From assembly GCA_039105265.1 (NCBI GenBank), contig JAPFFF010000056.1:434001-498000 (forward strand): a DNA stretch of 64,000 nt. Direction: 5' to 3'. Shown here piece by piece: positions 52,472 through 61,867 of this stretch (position 1 is its first letter; every line of letters starts with the position of its first letter). The notes under the pieces are model-generated. The model saw only the letters and a program-made list of their open reading frames with translations, was not told the DNA's origin and ran no database searches. Made by a program: the position numbers and the translations under genes. Origin of the DNA: Tritrichomonas musculus (taxonomy: Eukaryota; Parabasalia; Tritrichomonadida; Tritrichomonadidae).

Positions 52472-54670
52472 ATGGAAAATAAAGCAAAGCTCATATTTAA
52501 GTCAAAGGAATATATAATTCCTTCTGATTTATCAGATTTATCAAATGTTAATGAAGAAGTTATTAAATCATTGACAAATAATTATCAATATGAAGTTAAG
52601 TCAGATATAACAGAAAATGTTTTTAATGGTTTTATTCAACATTTGTTTGATAAAAAATTACCAGATATTTCCCCTAGCAATTTAGAAGAATATGAACAAA
52701 TAAGTAAAGAATTTGGAATAGATCTATTATCACTCAACAAAAAAGAAACATCGGAAGCATGCAAAGATGAAGATTTCAAATTTTTGGAAACATTAACAAG
52801 TGAGAAGTGCGAACAAGATGGATTATCTTTCATTTTAGATGAAACAACCAAAGGAGCAAGTGTATATCAAGATCTAGGCACACATGATACAATTGTAATT
52901 CCAAGATCAATCAAATTCAAAGGACAAGAATACATAGTTAAAAAAATACTTGAAAATGCATTCAGTGATTCACCCAATATCAAAAAAATTTTTATTCCTG
53001 ATGATTCAGAAATTGAAATATTTGAAAATTATTCTTTTTCAAATACAGATATCGATAGTATTACGATTCCAATTCATACCAAATCAATAGGAAAACATTG
53101 TTTTTCGAATTGTAAAAAACTTACGACAATTACATTTCCAGAAGGTTGTAAATTAGAAAATATTGATGAATACGCTTTTTCCAGTTCTTCAATAAAAGAA
53201 ATCGTCATTCCAAAGAGCGTTACAAAAATTAGTAATTATACTTTTGCATTATGTAATAATTTGAAAAGCGTCTCTTTTGAAAAATGTTCAAAAATTCAAA
53301 TAATTGAAAAAGAATCATTTCTGTATTCATCAATTGAAAAATTAAATCTCCCATCTAGTGTTGATTGCCTGCAAAATGAATGGTCCAATGGTGCCATTAA
53401 ATTGAACAAAATAAACATATTTGAAAATAATGATAAAAAAAATATAAAATTATATGAAAAAACATTGATTATTGGATTAACAGGTCTTCAAAAGAACTCA
53501 CTTTTATTTTGTGTAAAAAATATTGTCAACGTTGTAATTCCTGATTTTGTTATTAACATTGAAGCAGGCGCATTTAATGAATGCAGGCAACTTAGATCAA
53601 TTATATTTACAAGAAAATCAAAAATACAATCAATTGGAAAAAATGCTTTTTCAAATTCATCAATTAGAGAAATTGTTCTTCCTTCAACAGTGAGAAATTT
53701 GGATGCAGGATGTTTTAATGGAACAAACAAATTAATCAACATTACAATTTTAAAAAATAAGGAAGAAAATATCATTTATTATGAGAACAATTTTATACTT
53801 GGAAAATCAGATATTAATTCAGATTTTTTCGATATCCTTCATTTTGCAAGAAGAAATATCAAAAAAGCAACAATTCCATCATTTATAAAATATATATCAG
53901 AAGGTGCATTTAATGATTGCAGACAACTTAATAATGTAGAATTTGATGACAAATCACAATTAAAAATAATTGGCAAAAAAGCATTCTCTTATACATCAAT
54001 TCAATCAATTTCAATTCCTTCATCAGTTACATCAATCGGAGATTTGTCTTTCATGAATTGTTGCGAATTAAAGAAATTGGAATGCTCGAAAGATTCTCAA
54101 TTACAATCAATAGGAGAATATGCATTCTCATACTCATCGATTTCATCTTTAACAATTCCTTCTTCAGTTAGTGAATTTAAAGATGGATGGCGTAATGAAA
54201 CTTCATTGAATAAAATAACAATATTAAAAAGTGAAAATGAGGAAAAAAATTTAATTAAACTTTATGATAATTCATTTATCATTGGAAAATCTTCTTTGTC
54301 GGGGGAATTCGATACTTTATTATGCTCAGTGCATAACACTCAAAAAGTAACGATTCCTTCGTTTATCAAAAAAATTGAAAAATTTGCTTTCTATGAATGT
54401 GAAAAACTTGAAACTGTAGATTTTGCTGACAATTCTCAATTACAATCAATTGGCGAATATGCTTTTTCATATTCTGCAATTAGAAGCATCATCTTACCAA
54501 AAAATGTTTCGCATATTGGAAATCATGCATTTTATGAATGCCAAAATCTTTATTTTGTAGATTTATCCGAGAATGTAGGTCTTATTTCGTTTGACAAAAA
54601 CATTTTTGAGGAATCACCAGTAACATCAATGATGCTTCCACAAAGATTCAGAAATGAAAAAAAAAATTAA
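52472..54670 (+). CDS. BspA-like LRR_5 protein with BTB-like N-terminus
   Basis: 732 aa. Residues about 1-90 (KLIFKSKEYIIPSDLSDL, then LEEYEQISKEFGI) form a divergent BTB-like module. The rest is a long series of BspA-type LRR_5 units with the recurring pattern L(K/Q)SIGEYAFSYSSI..I.IPSSV, grouped in blocks separated by linkers such as KLYDNSFIIGKS. No signal peptide or C-terminal membrane segment is present, so it is unlikely to be a classic surface adhesin; it probably mediates protein interactions inside the cell. The ATG is 11 nt after a strong initiator and the TAA overlaps TAAA. Confidence 0.92.
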   Translation: MENKAKLIFKSKEYIIPSDLSDLSNVNEEVIKSLTNNYQYEVKSDITENVFNGFIQHLFDKKLPDISPSNLEEYEQISKEFGIDLLSLNKKETSEACKDEDFKFLETLTSEKCEQDGLSFILDETTKGASVYQDLGTHDTIVIPRSIKFKGQEYIVKKILENAFSDSPNIKKIFIPDDSEIEIFENYSFSNTDIDSITIPIHTKSIGKHCFSNCKKLTTITFPEGCKLENIDEYAFSSSSIKEIVIPKSVTKISNYTFALCNNLKSVSFEKCSKIQIIEKESFLYSSIEKLNLPSSVDCLQNEWSNGAIKLNKINIFENNDKKNIKLYEKTLIIGLTGLQKNSLLFCVKNIVNVVIPDFVINIEAGAFNECRQLRSIIFTRKSKIQSIGKNAFSNSSIREIVLPSTVRNLDAGCFNGTNKLINITILKNKEENIIYYENNFILGKSDINSDFFDILHFARRNIKKATIPSFIKYISEGAFNDCRQLNNVEFDDKSQLKIIGKKAFSYTSIQSISIPSSVTSIGDLSFMNCCELKKLECSKDSQLQSIGEYAFSYSSISSLTIPSSVSEFKDGWRNETSLNKITILKSENEEKNLIKLYDNSFIIGKSSLSGEFDTLLCSVHNTQKVTIPSFIKKIEKFAFYECEKLETVDFADNSQLQSIGEYAFSYSAIRSIILPKNVSHIGNHAFYECQNLYFVDLSENVGLISFDKNIFEESPVTSMMLPQRFRNEKKN

Positions 54671-55190
54671 AAGTAATTAATAAATGGTCTTTTTATTTTC
54701 AACTTTATTACCAAGCAAACAACTTGGGTATTCATGACTACAAACAAACAAACAAAAAAAGATCAGAACAATACAATTTTTTTTTTTTTGTTAAGTTCAG
54801 TGTTGATATCAAGTTTATGGAATCGATTATTCGATGACAATCCATTCAAAATTGATTTCAATCAGATCTCTTTGACATGTTTTTTTTTTTCTGCCCAAAA
54901 AATAATAAGTTTTTGAAGTTATGTTCAATCTTTTGTATATTGATGCTATGAATATTTTGTTATCATTTGTAGTTGTTAATGTAGAAGTAGGTTAATGTTA
55001 TATAGCTTTTATTTTGTAATTAGCTTATAAAAAAATTATAAACGTAATAATTGAATAAGGATAATAACTTGAAAATAAAATGGTAGAAATTTGTAGTAAA
55101 CAATATTGTTAATAAGTTACTAGATGTAGTTTTTGTTTTTGTAAATGTAACTTGAAAAAAATTTCTGTTTTGAAAATTTAAAAAGTTTAA
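54671..55190. other. Spacer
   Basis: AT-rich. On the minus strand a T run near 55180 lies just past the 3' end of tRNA-Lys and could terminate Pol III. Confidence 0.5.
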
Positions 55191-55229
55191 GCCTCCGGCG
55201 GGACTCGAACCCGCAACCCCAAGATTAAG

Positions 55230-55238
55230 AGTCTTATG
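55230..55238. repeat. Target-site duplication, left copy
   Basis: AGTCTTATG, identical to 55592-55600. Confidence 0.8.
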
Positions 55239-55591
55239 TAGGATGGGTATTTCTATGAGTTAATACAAATTTTGTTTCTCAAAATTGAATTGAAAGAAAA
55301 AATATCAAATATTTATATCTTGCTAGATTATTGATAAATTCAATAATTAAATATATATTTATTTTCATTTAATAATATAATAACAATTTAATAAATTATC
55401 AAATGTTTATAATTATTTATTATTAGAATTTTGAATATATTAGATCTCCTTTCAAAAAATAAAAAGATTCCTCTAAAAAAGTTTCAATATTTCAGAAGAT
55501 TCCTCTAAAAAAGTTTAACTCTCAAACTTGTTAAGATAATTCAAAATTTGTGAAAATTCTCAGAGCTTACACAAATTTTATTAACCAGTCT
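55239..55591. mobile_element. 353-bp insertion in tRNA-Lys
   Basis: AT-rich, non-coding. No clean terminal inverted repeats; GTTAATA-AAATTTG-like words near each end are loosely inverted. Internally AGATTCCTCTAAAAAAGTTT occurs twice (55465 and 55497). The 9-bp target duplication would suit Mutator-like elements, but the family is not established. Confidence 0.75.
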
Positions 55592-55600
55592 AGTCTTATG
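55592..55600. repeat. Target-site duplication, right copy
   Basis: AGTCTTATG, identical to 55230-55238. Confidence 0.8.
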
Positions 55601-55625
55601 CTCTAGCCGGTTGAGCTACGAAGGC

Positions 55626-56408
55626 TTACATTTTTTTCAAATAATATATAAAGTAACTAATATATTAATTTAACAAATATTGAATTCTATTTAAAAAGAC
55701 TTAATTTAATTTCATACTTTGCTTGACATTAAACTTTGTTGATATCTTAGGGAGGCTACTTTATGAAACCGCATAAATACTTATTCATTTTTATAATTGA
55801 ATTTGATGTGACAAAAAAGACCACATTTGAATAGTTTATTTGAATGAATTTGAGAAACCTGTTTTACTGTAAATAATTACCAAAGAAAATCCAGAATTTG
55901 AAAAAGTTCAATTTGTCACAATATCATATTACCACTTGAAATATAAAGTGAAACTTTACATTTTAAACAAATGAAAAAATTGAATGGAAACATTTTTTGG
56001 TGTTCAATTTTCAACCAAACATGGTTCCAAAATATTTTTTTGTTGAAATCCTAACAAGCTCTTAGTATAATTTATTTATTGAAGCAAATGAAAAATATGT
56101 CATTATATCATATTTGAAAAAAAAAAAAAAAGCATTGAAGATTTAATTTGTAGATCCATAGATATTTTATAGTATAATAAACTAAACTAATAGAAATATT
56201 GCTTAATTTTTTTTTCGTTCAGGATATTTTTTTATTTTTTATAATGCATTTCGATGAATTGAATATTTCAATAATAAATTTCAAATTGAATCAAGTTATA
56301 TAAATAAGGGTTCCATTAATCAAAAATTCAATTAAATTTTTGAATCAACAGATCATTTTTTTCAATTTTTCTTTTCACTACTCAACAGAATAATCTAACT
56401 TTTCTAAA
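55626..56408. other. Spacer
   Basis: AT-rich spacer before the PACS-like gene; nothing recognised except the initiator near 56375. Confidence 0.5.
56375..56382 (+). promoter_or_regulatory. Initiator of the PACS-like gene
   Basis: TCACTACT, +1 A at 56377, 32 nt before the ATG at 56409. Confidence 0.45.
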
Positions 56409-56500
56409 ATGTCTTACTCGATTAAACCTGACGAATTAGAACAGAACTTTTTTTCAAATATCAAACCATCTTTTGGCTTGCTTCGTAAAATGAATTTTCA
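56409..56500 (+). CDS. 5' fragment of the interrupted PACS-like gene
   Basis: It starts ATG at 56409 (MSYSIKPDELEQNFF) and reads to MNFQ, where the insertion begins; the frame then stops at 56546 inside the insertion. The residues continue in sense and frame with IPPLSEICFWENI at 57276 once the inserted DNA and one 10-bp repeat are removed. Confidence 0.7.
56491..56500. repeat. Target-site duplication, left copy
   Basis: TGAATTTTCA, identical to 57265-57274. Confidence 0.75.
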
Positions 56501-57264
56501 GACCCTATTAAGGTATTCATTCAATTTTGTAGTATTCAAAAAGTGACAACAAAAATACAAATTTTGCGAAAAATATCATAATAAATTTTAATTTTTTATA
56601 TTAAATATTCATAAAAAAATAATATCATTATATAATATATTTAAATTATTCTATATCTTGCTAAAAGTAGAGATAATTTCATAAATAATCACTCAGCTAA
56701 TCTTTTCAACCTGAGTTAAAATTTGAAAAATTGGACATATTTTTTGATTTTGAAAAGAATTATTTTAAAAAATCAAAAATTCCGACGCTGGGGACTTTAT
56801 TTTGGATAGATTTTTACTTTGAATACTTTACATATTTTTACTTTTCAGAAATCTTTATTTTCTCACAATTATTCAATTGTTTATATCTTACAATCTCACA
56901 ATTATTTCTTATAAAAATGCACAATATTCTGAAGTATATAATAATTTCATAGAATTGATCTCAATTTTCTTATGATTCAAATATTTCATAAAAATTTAAT
57001 TCAATTTAATAAATTAACTAAAAAATATATCTTATATTTAAAATTGCATTTTCCTCATATTTGCTATGATATTTATACAAAACATCATTTTTTTTTCTAA
57101 ACTTATCAAATTGTAAAATTTTCATTCAAAAAGAAAAATTAATTTATTTTTATATTTTACGTTAATTTTACCATTATATTTAGTAAATAAATTGATGTCA
57201 TCATATATTTTATTATATTACAATATGATATCATATACTGCTTTTGTTCAACCTTAATATGGTC
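56501..57264. mobile_element. 764-bp TIR element inserted in the PACS-like gene
   Basis: The ends are GACCCTATTAAGGT (left) and, on the minus strand, GACCATATTAAGGT (right): 14-bp TIRs with one mismatch. A 10-bp direct repeat flanks it. The interior is AT-rich with no transposase. An older relative is at about 37065-37735. Confidence 0.8.
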
Positions 57265-60200
57265 TGAATTTTCAGATACCTCCTTTAAGCGAAATTTGTT
57301 TTTGGGAAAATATTAAAAATTCTAACTATGCACGAAAATATATTGAAGAATGCTTTGATTATCTTTTGTTAAATTGCAGTATCATTAAAGCAACTAATCC
57401 TCAATCCACTCCCCTAGATTCATCAATTTCACATGAAACTGCATCATCAATGAAATCAGTTTTACTGTCTTTAATTCACATTGCAACATTTTATAAAAAC
57501 AAGATTTCAGATAAAAAAAAGAAAGATTCAAGCGCTAATGATATTTCCACGATTCAAGCACTTAATCCTTTAGAAAATAAAGCTTCGATCATAATTAAAA
57601 ATTCATCTTTTCCACAAATAAAAAAAGTTATTGAGCTTATAATTAGGCAACTTTTTTACGAACCAATTAATGTTGTTAATGATATTCCTTCAATGATAAA
57701 TTTTCTTAAATCAACAAATACATCTTCATGCAGAGAACTCGAGTCTACACGATTTTTCAATACAATATTATTACTTCATCGCCTTAAATATGATGATAAT
57801 ACTAAAAAATTGTTTTACCCTAGTGTTGTTGAAATATTGAAATCAAAACTTAAAATTAGTTCAAATTCAACTCAACTTTCTCATAGAATACGCGAACTTA
57901 TTCTATTTTTATATATATATTATCTTGTTATGTCGATCCGTCCAGAACTCAAAGGAAATTTACATCAGATTTTACCCTTTTTAAATGCGAGAATTACAAA
58001 TTCTAATCCTTTTTCATCTTTTTGCCAGCAACTTCTCGAAGTTACAAAGAAAGAAATTAAATACCCTGGCTATTGTTTTTATCAAATGCTGAAATATGCA
58101 TCAGATTTATCACCAGCAACTAACCATACAGTAACCCTATTTTATGATTTTCAATACAAATTATTCCCCAATATGATGTATTGCCGTGAAATGGACAAAT
58201 TCTCATTTAAATTATCATATATAGATTTTGTCAATTATTATTTAACCAACACTCTTGGCGTTCCGTCTGAACAAACAAAGAATTTGTCAATTTCAGATTT
58301 ATTAAAAATATTAGGAATGATAAATTTCAATAGAAAAGACGATAAAAAGATTTTAAGTGCATTTAAACTACAGTCAACCAAGAAAACAGAGAAAACAAAA
58401 AGTAAACGGAGCGAAGAAGAAGATGATAGTGATGATCAAGAAGATAACAGCAACAGCACAGATAGTGAAGGAAAAACGAGTTCAACCAAAGAAAATAATG
58501 TAAAAGTTCCAAATCCACCATATATTCCATTTTCGCTAGTTCGAATTCCACAGAAATTATATCTTAATCCCGACAATCTCATTGTTCTTCAGACCAGTCA
58601 AAAAGTGACACCAAATGACGATGACCAAGACAAGTCTAAAGAGAAGAACAAGAAGAAGAAAGAAGGAAAGAAGAAAGGAAAAAATGAGAATTTTGAAGAG
58701 TCCTACAATGACAAGAAGAAAGGAGACGATGGAAAGGACTATTACCTCTACAACAGCGTGATGCACAAAGTCTATACGGAGGCAGTTTTCAAGCCCATTT
58801 TTGAGTACATGAAGAACAACACGGACGAAGCAGATGATATCATTAATCATCAGATTCTTGTGTGCGGAAACGACTCAGCAATAGGGACGCTTATCATGCT
58901 CCAGCTGATATCGTCGATGCAAACCGATCAAACCGCCAAAAGCAACGGTTTGATTGAAAAATTAAATCTAGAAATTTTTGAGAACGTTAATTTAAAGTAT
59001 TACATTTTCCCATTCAAAAACTCATCGGCAAGTACTCAAATAGCCAATTTTTTGGCCTCTATTGATCCGATTTACGACAAGTTCGTTAAGAACATTTATG
59101 ACCTCACTTCACATATTGCGCCAACTTTTTCAGAGTCATCAACCGTATCGTTCATTCCAGTCGATGAAAATACCGGATTCGAAGTGCAGAAGAAAAATGA
59201 GGCTACCAAACCGCCCAAACCGCCACAACCTCCTAAGAATGACTCAGCAGGCTTGCTCATTGCATCGGAGTCTGGCTCCGATGTAGAATCGAGCTCGGGT
59301 CCCGCCCCAGGTTATTCTGACATTGATGATGAAAAGAGTGAAAAATCAGAAAGCAAGAAAAGTGACACTGAAAATGATTCAGAGAAAAGTGACAAGCCGA
59401 AAAAGTCTGAAGAGCCGGAAGCAGAAAAATTAGAAGTCCAACTGCCACAACCGTCACAACCGCAAACCGCCACAAGTAACGCAAAAACTACCAATGAATT
59501 CGACAACGATAGCCTCTGGACGTGCAACCCAATTCCGTCGTCAATCATGCAGCTGTCCATCCAGCACCTTCTTCTCTTCGCACGCGAGCATGTCGATGTT
59601 CGCGTGTGGCGCTGCGTTCTCTACGTGAACGGCAAGAAGATCGTCATTCCGTTCATTTCAGGCGTCCGTCTTGGCTTCACTTCCGGCAACCAAACTGCGG
59701 CCAGCGCGCAGGGCGCGGCTGGCAGTGCGGCCAACAGTGCGCAAGTTGAAGAGAACAAGCCGAAGCGCCTCATCATCGAAACGACAAATTCAATGAATGA
59801 GACATCTGACCCTCAAAAAGTGAAGCTTGTTTCCTTCTCAATTTGGAACGCAAACATGGAATTGAACTGCGATCCAAGGAGCCCGCTCCTCCTCAAGGAA
59901 GTCTGCTACACGGTGAGCGCGCACACTCAGCTCATGCAGCGCGAGAACCTCGCAGCGAACAGCTCTTACTCGTACTCGTCGAACAAGCTCTCCCTCATCG
60001 ACAGCCAAGACAAGAAGACAAAGAAGAGACTCTCAGTCAACACAAACGCAGTCCCATTCACAAACATGGGACAGTCTGCAATCCAACAAGGCCAAATAAT
60101 TTCACCTCAACCGTCCCAGCAAGCCGCGCAGGCGACGAGCTCTCCAAACCTCAGCAGCGTCGGATCAAACGGAAGCTCAGCCGACATCAACATGAACGAG

Positions 60201-60590
60201 ATGCAAAACTCTGCCACCCAGGGCGAGTCAAACGACAACTTGGGCTTCGATCCTTCGCCGAGAAATAATTCAAGCGTAATTGACCTTAATGGTGAAAGTG
60301 AGGGCTATCACAGAGTAACAAAGAAAATGAGAGACAAGTGGGCAAAACTCGAGCTGCCAAAAACTGAGCCATCCGGACCTGAACAGAATTTGAAGGTCTA
60401 CACTCACGAGTTCATCAAGGGAATAACAGTGTCACTCGACAAGGACCAGCTCCCTTTCAATATCATCATCGACGGCGTCGAGTACGAGCAGATCAAGAAG
60501 TTCTCAATAGACCCAATGATGGACCCTGCCAAAGGAGATGAGCAGATGACGGCAAGACTGGCTTGCTTCTCACCAGAATTAACGTATTAA
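57258..60590 (+). CDS. PACS-like protein, main part of the interrupted gene
   Basis: The frame is open from 57258 (stop TAA at 57255) to 60590 with no early ATG, because the true start is at 56409. About 1100 residues: an all-helical N-terminal region (to about 360), a Lys/Glu linker, then segments resembling the C-terminal part of PACS sorting proteins: LKYYIFPFKN, NFLASIDPIYDKFVKNIYD, DVRVWRCVLYVNGKKIVIPF, and near the end IKGITVSLDKDQLPFNIIID with GVEYEQIKKF (PACS: IDGVECSDVKFF). PACS proteins sort acidic-cluster cargo between endosome, TGN and ER. The typical PACS N-terminal cargo domain is not evident. The 3' 2 kb are far richer in GC than the 5' 1.3 kb. The stop TAA overlaps TAAA. As it stands the gene is probably inactive, unless the element is spliced out or this allele is one of several. 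Confidence 0.8.
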   Translation, partial: YGLNFQIPPLSEICFWENIKNSNYARKYIEECFDYLLLNCSIIKATNPQSTPLDSSISHETASSMKSVLLSLIHIATFYKNKISDKKKKDSSANDISTIQALNPLENKASIIIKNSSFPQIKKVIELIIRQLFYEPINVVNDIPSMINFLKSTNTSSCRELESTRFFNTILLLHRLKYDDNTKKLFYPSVVEILKSKLKISSNSTQLSHRIRELILFLYIYYLVMSIRPELKGNLHQILPFLNARITNSNPFSSFCQQLLEVTKKEIKYPGYCFYQMLKYASDLSPATNHTVTLFYDFQYKLFPNMMYCREMDKFSFKLSYIDFVNYYLTNTLGVPSEQTKNLSISDLLKILGMINFNRKDDKKILSAFKLQSTKKTEKTKSKRSEEEDDSDDQEDNSNSTDSEGKTSSTKENNVKVPNPPYIPFSLVRIPQKLYLNPDNLIVLQTSQKVTPNDDDQDKSKEKNKKKKEGKKKGKNENFEESYNDKKKGDDGKDYYLYNSVMHKVYTEAVFKPIFEYMKNNTDEADDIINHQILVCGNDSAIGTLIMLQLISSMQTDQTAKSNGLIEKLNLEIFENVNLKYYIFPFKNSSASTQIANFLASIDPIYDKFVKNIYDLTSHIAPTFSESSTVSFIPVDENTGFEVQKKNEATKPPKPPQPPKNDSAGLLIASESGSDVESSSGPAPGYSDIDDEKSEKSESKKSDTENDSEKSDKPKKSEEPEAEKLEVQLPQPSQPQTATSNAKTTNEFDNDSLWTCNPIPSSIMQLSIQHLLLFAREHVDVRVWRCVLYVNGKKIVIPFISGVRLGFTSGNQTAASAQGAAGSAANSAQVEENKPKRLIIETTNSMNETSDPQKVKLVSFSIWNANMELNCDPRSPLLLKEVCYTVSAHTQLMQRENLAANSSYSYSSNKLSLIDSQDKKTKKRLSVNTNAVPFTNMGQSAIQQGQIISPQPSQQAAQATSSPNLSSVGSNGSSADINMNEMQNSATQGESNDNLGFDPSPRNNSSVIDLNGESEGYHRVTKKMRDKWAKLELPKTEPSGPEQNLKVYTHEFIKGITVSLDKDQLPFNIIIDGVEYEQIKKFSIDPMMDPAKGDEQMTARLACFSPELTY
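57265..57274. repeat. Target-site duplication, right copy
   Basis: TGAATTTTCA, identical to 56491-56500. Confidence 0.75.
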
Positions 60591-61175
60591 AATATATCAT
60601 TATCGATGCAAGTTTTCATTTTTATTATTATTTCATTGCTTTTTTTTATTTTATATGAAAGAATTAAAAATACTTTTTATCATTACTTTTTTTTAAAGAT
60701 TTGTTTTAGTTAAATTATTGATTGATAATGATTTAAATAATTATTTTTTTTTGTTTTGTGGATAGTACTTTCATATGTTTTATATGCTATTTATTTTATT
60801 AATGAATTTAATTTTATCAAAAAATGTGATTTTCATAAATTCATTAAAATATATTTCAAAAAATTTTAAATATGAATAAAAAAGTTTAGATAATATGTTA
60901 TTATATCTCATTTAAAAATTTTAAATTATATTATTTTTGAGCTCAAAAGTAGATAAAAATGTTTATCATGTAATTTTTCTATTTTTTATTCCTCACAAAT
61001 TATTCTATTCATTATTAAAATTTATATTTTTTTAAGAGAGATTCTTTCAAAATATTAAATCATTATAATTTTATGCTTCTCAAAAAAATTGAATGATACA
61101 ATGAAATAAATAAAAAAAATAAATGGATTAAATGATGACATGCTTTAATATCATTTTTTATTTAAACAAATAACA
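60591..61175. other. Spacer
   Basis: AT-rich; only the initiator of the next gene is recognised. Confidence 0.5.
61151..61158 (+). promoter_or_regulatory. Initiator of the 128-aa gene
   Basis: TCATTTTT, +1 A at 61153, 23 nt before the ATG. Confidence 0.45.
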
Positions 61176-61562
61176 ATGCCTATCCCACACGAAGTTACTA
61201 AAGATTTCTTTGCTCCATATGAAGATCCAATATTTCCAACTGAAGAATTCGCTAGAAGTCACACAGATCAAATGGAAAATAGAGTTAATGACCTTTTATA
61301 TTTATTCAATTTACTTGATGCTGCATTTGGAAGAAGAGATAACCAAAACCAAAATTCAAATCAGCCAAATGAAAGTGCACAGAGTGAAAGTTCAAACGGA
61401 CAAGCAACAGTAACCATGCAAAATGGACGTGCATCTTTCAACTTACCTAATTTTAATAGAGTCAGAGAAGGAGTATTAAACCATTGGCTTGAAAATCAAA
61501 GAAATACAGATCAAGAAGGTCAACAACAAAACCAAACCGAAAGCAGACCTCTTGATTTATAA
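61176..61562 (+). CDS. Small acidic Gln/Asn-rich protein, unknown
   Basis: 128 aa. The N-terminal 50 residues are probably helical (EFARSHTDQMENRVNDLLYL, then FNLLDAAFG), followed by a disordered Gln/Asn/Ser stretch, a short strand-like segment (ATVTMQNGRASFNLPNF), a helix (VREGVLNHWLENQ) and a polar tail. There is no signal peptide or membrane segment. A proper initiator, coding-like composition and a TAA overlapping TAAA support a real gene. No family recognised. Confidence 0.75.
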   Translation: MPIPHEVTKDFFAPYEDPIFPTEEFARSHTDQMENRVNDLLYLFNLLDAAFGRRDNQNQNSNQPNESAQSESSNGQATVTMQNGRASFNLPNFNRVREGVLNHWLENQRNTDQEGQQQNQTESRPLDL

Positions 61563-61867
61563 ATTGTAACAATCTTATACTATAGAAATACTTTTATTAA
61601 ATTATAGAATATAGAGTAAATAATAGATGACTGAATAAATATTATTATGCTTTTTTTTTTTTAAATTTTTTACTAAATTATATTATTATTATTTAATAGA
61701 ATAATTAAATTCAAGAATTATTTGAAATTATAGTTTAAATAGCTTTTTTTTTTAACAATAAACATATTAACATGAATAGGATATAAAATAATAATCATTT
61801 TTGTATACTTGAGAAATGAATTTGAAATATGTTAAAGTAAATAAAAAAATATAAAACTAAACATCAA
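61563..61867. other. Spacer
   Basis: AT-rich, nothing recognised. Confidence 0.5.

Larger units (their letters stand above)
55191..55625 (-). tRNA. tRNA-Lys(CTT) gene interrupted by an insertion
   Basis: The 5' part lies at 55625-55592 and the 3' part at 55238-55191 on the minus strand. Joined across the duplicated 9 bp they give a perfect tRNA: acceptor GCCTTCG/CGGAGGC, D-stem GCTC/GAGC, anticodon stem TAAGA/TCTTG with loop CTCTTAA (anticodon CTT), T-arm GCGGG-TTCGAGT-CCCGC. The break falls in the 5' strand of the anticodon stem, not at the canonical intron site 37/38. Confidence 0.85.

Noticed and set aside
55239-55591. Reading the tRNA-Lys interruption as an ordinary tRNA intron
   Set aside because: It is far too long, lies in the anticodon stem rather than at 37/38, and is bordered by a 9-bp direct duplication.
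56501-57264. Reading the PACS-gene interruption as a spliceosomal intron
   Set aside because: Trichomonad introns use GTAYGT and an ACTAACACACAG-type end; neither is present, no GT-AG pair restores frame simply, and TIRs plus a target duplication are present.
59522-60268. Alternative plus- and minus-strand frames in the GC-rich end of the PACS-like gene
   Set aside because: High GC lowers stop frequency; these lie inside the long main frame and show no family features.
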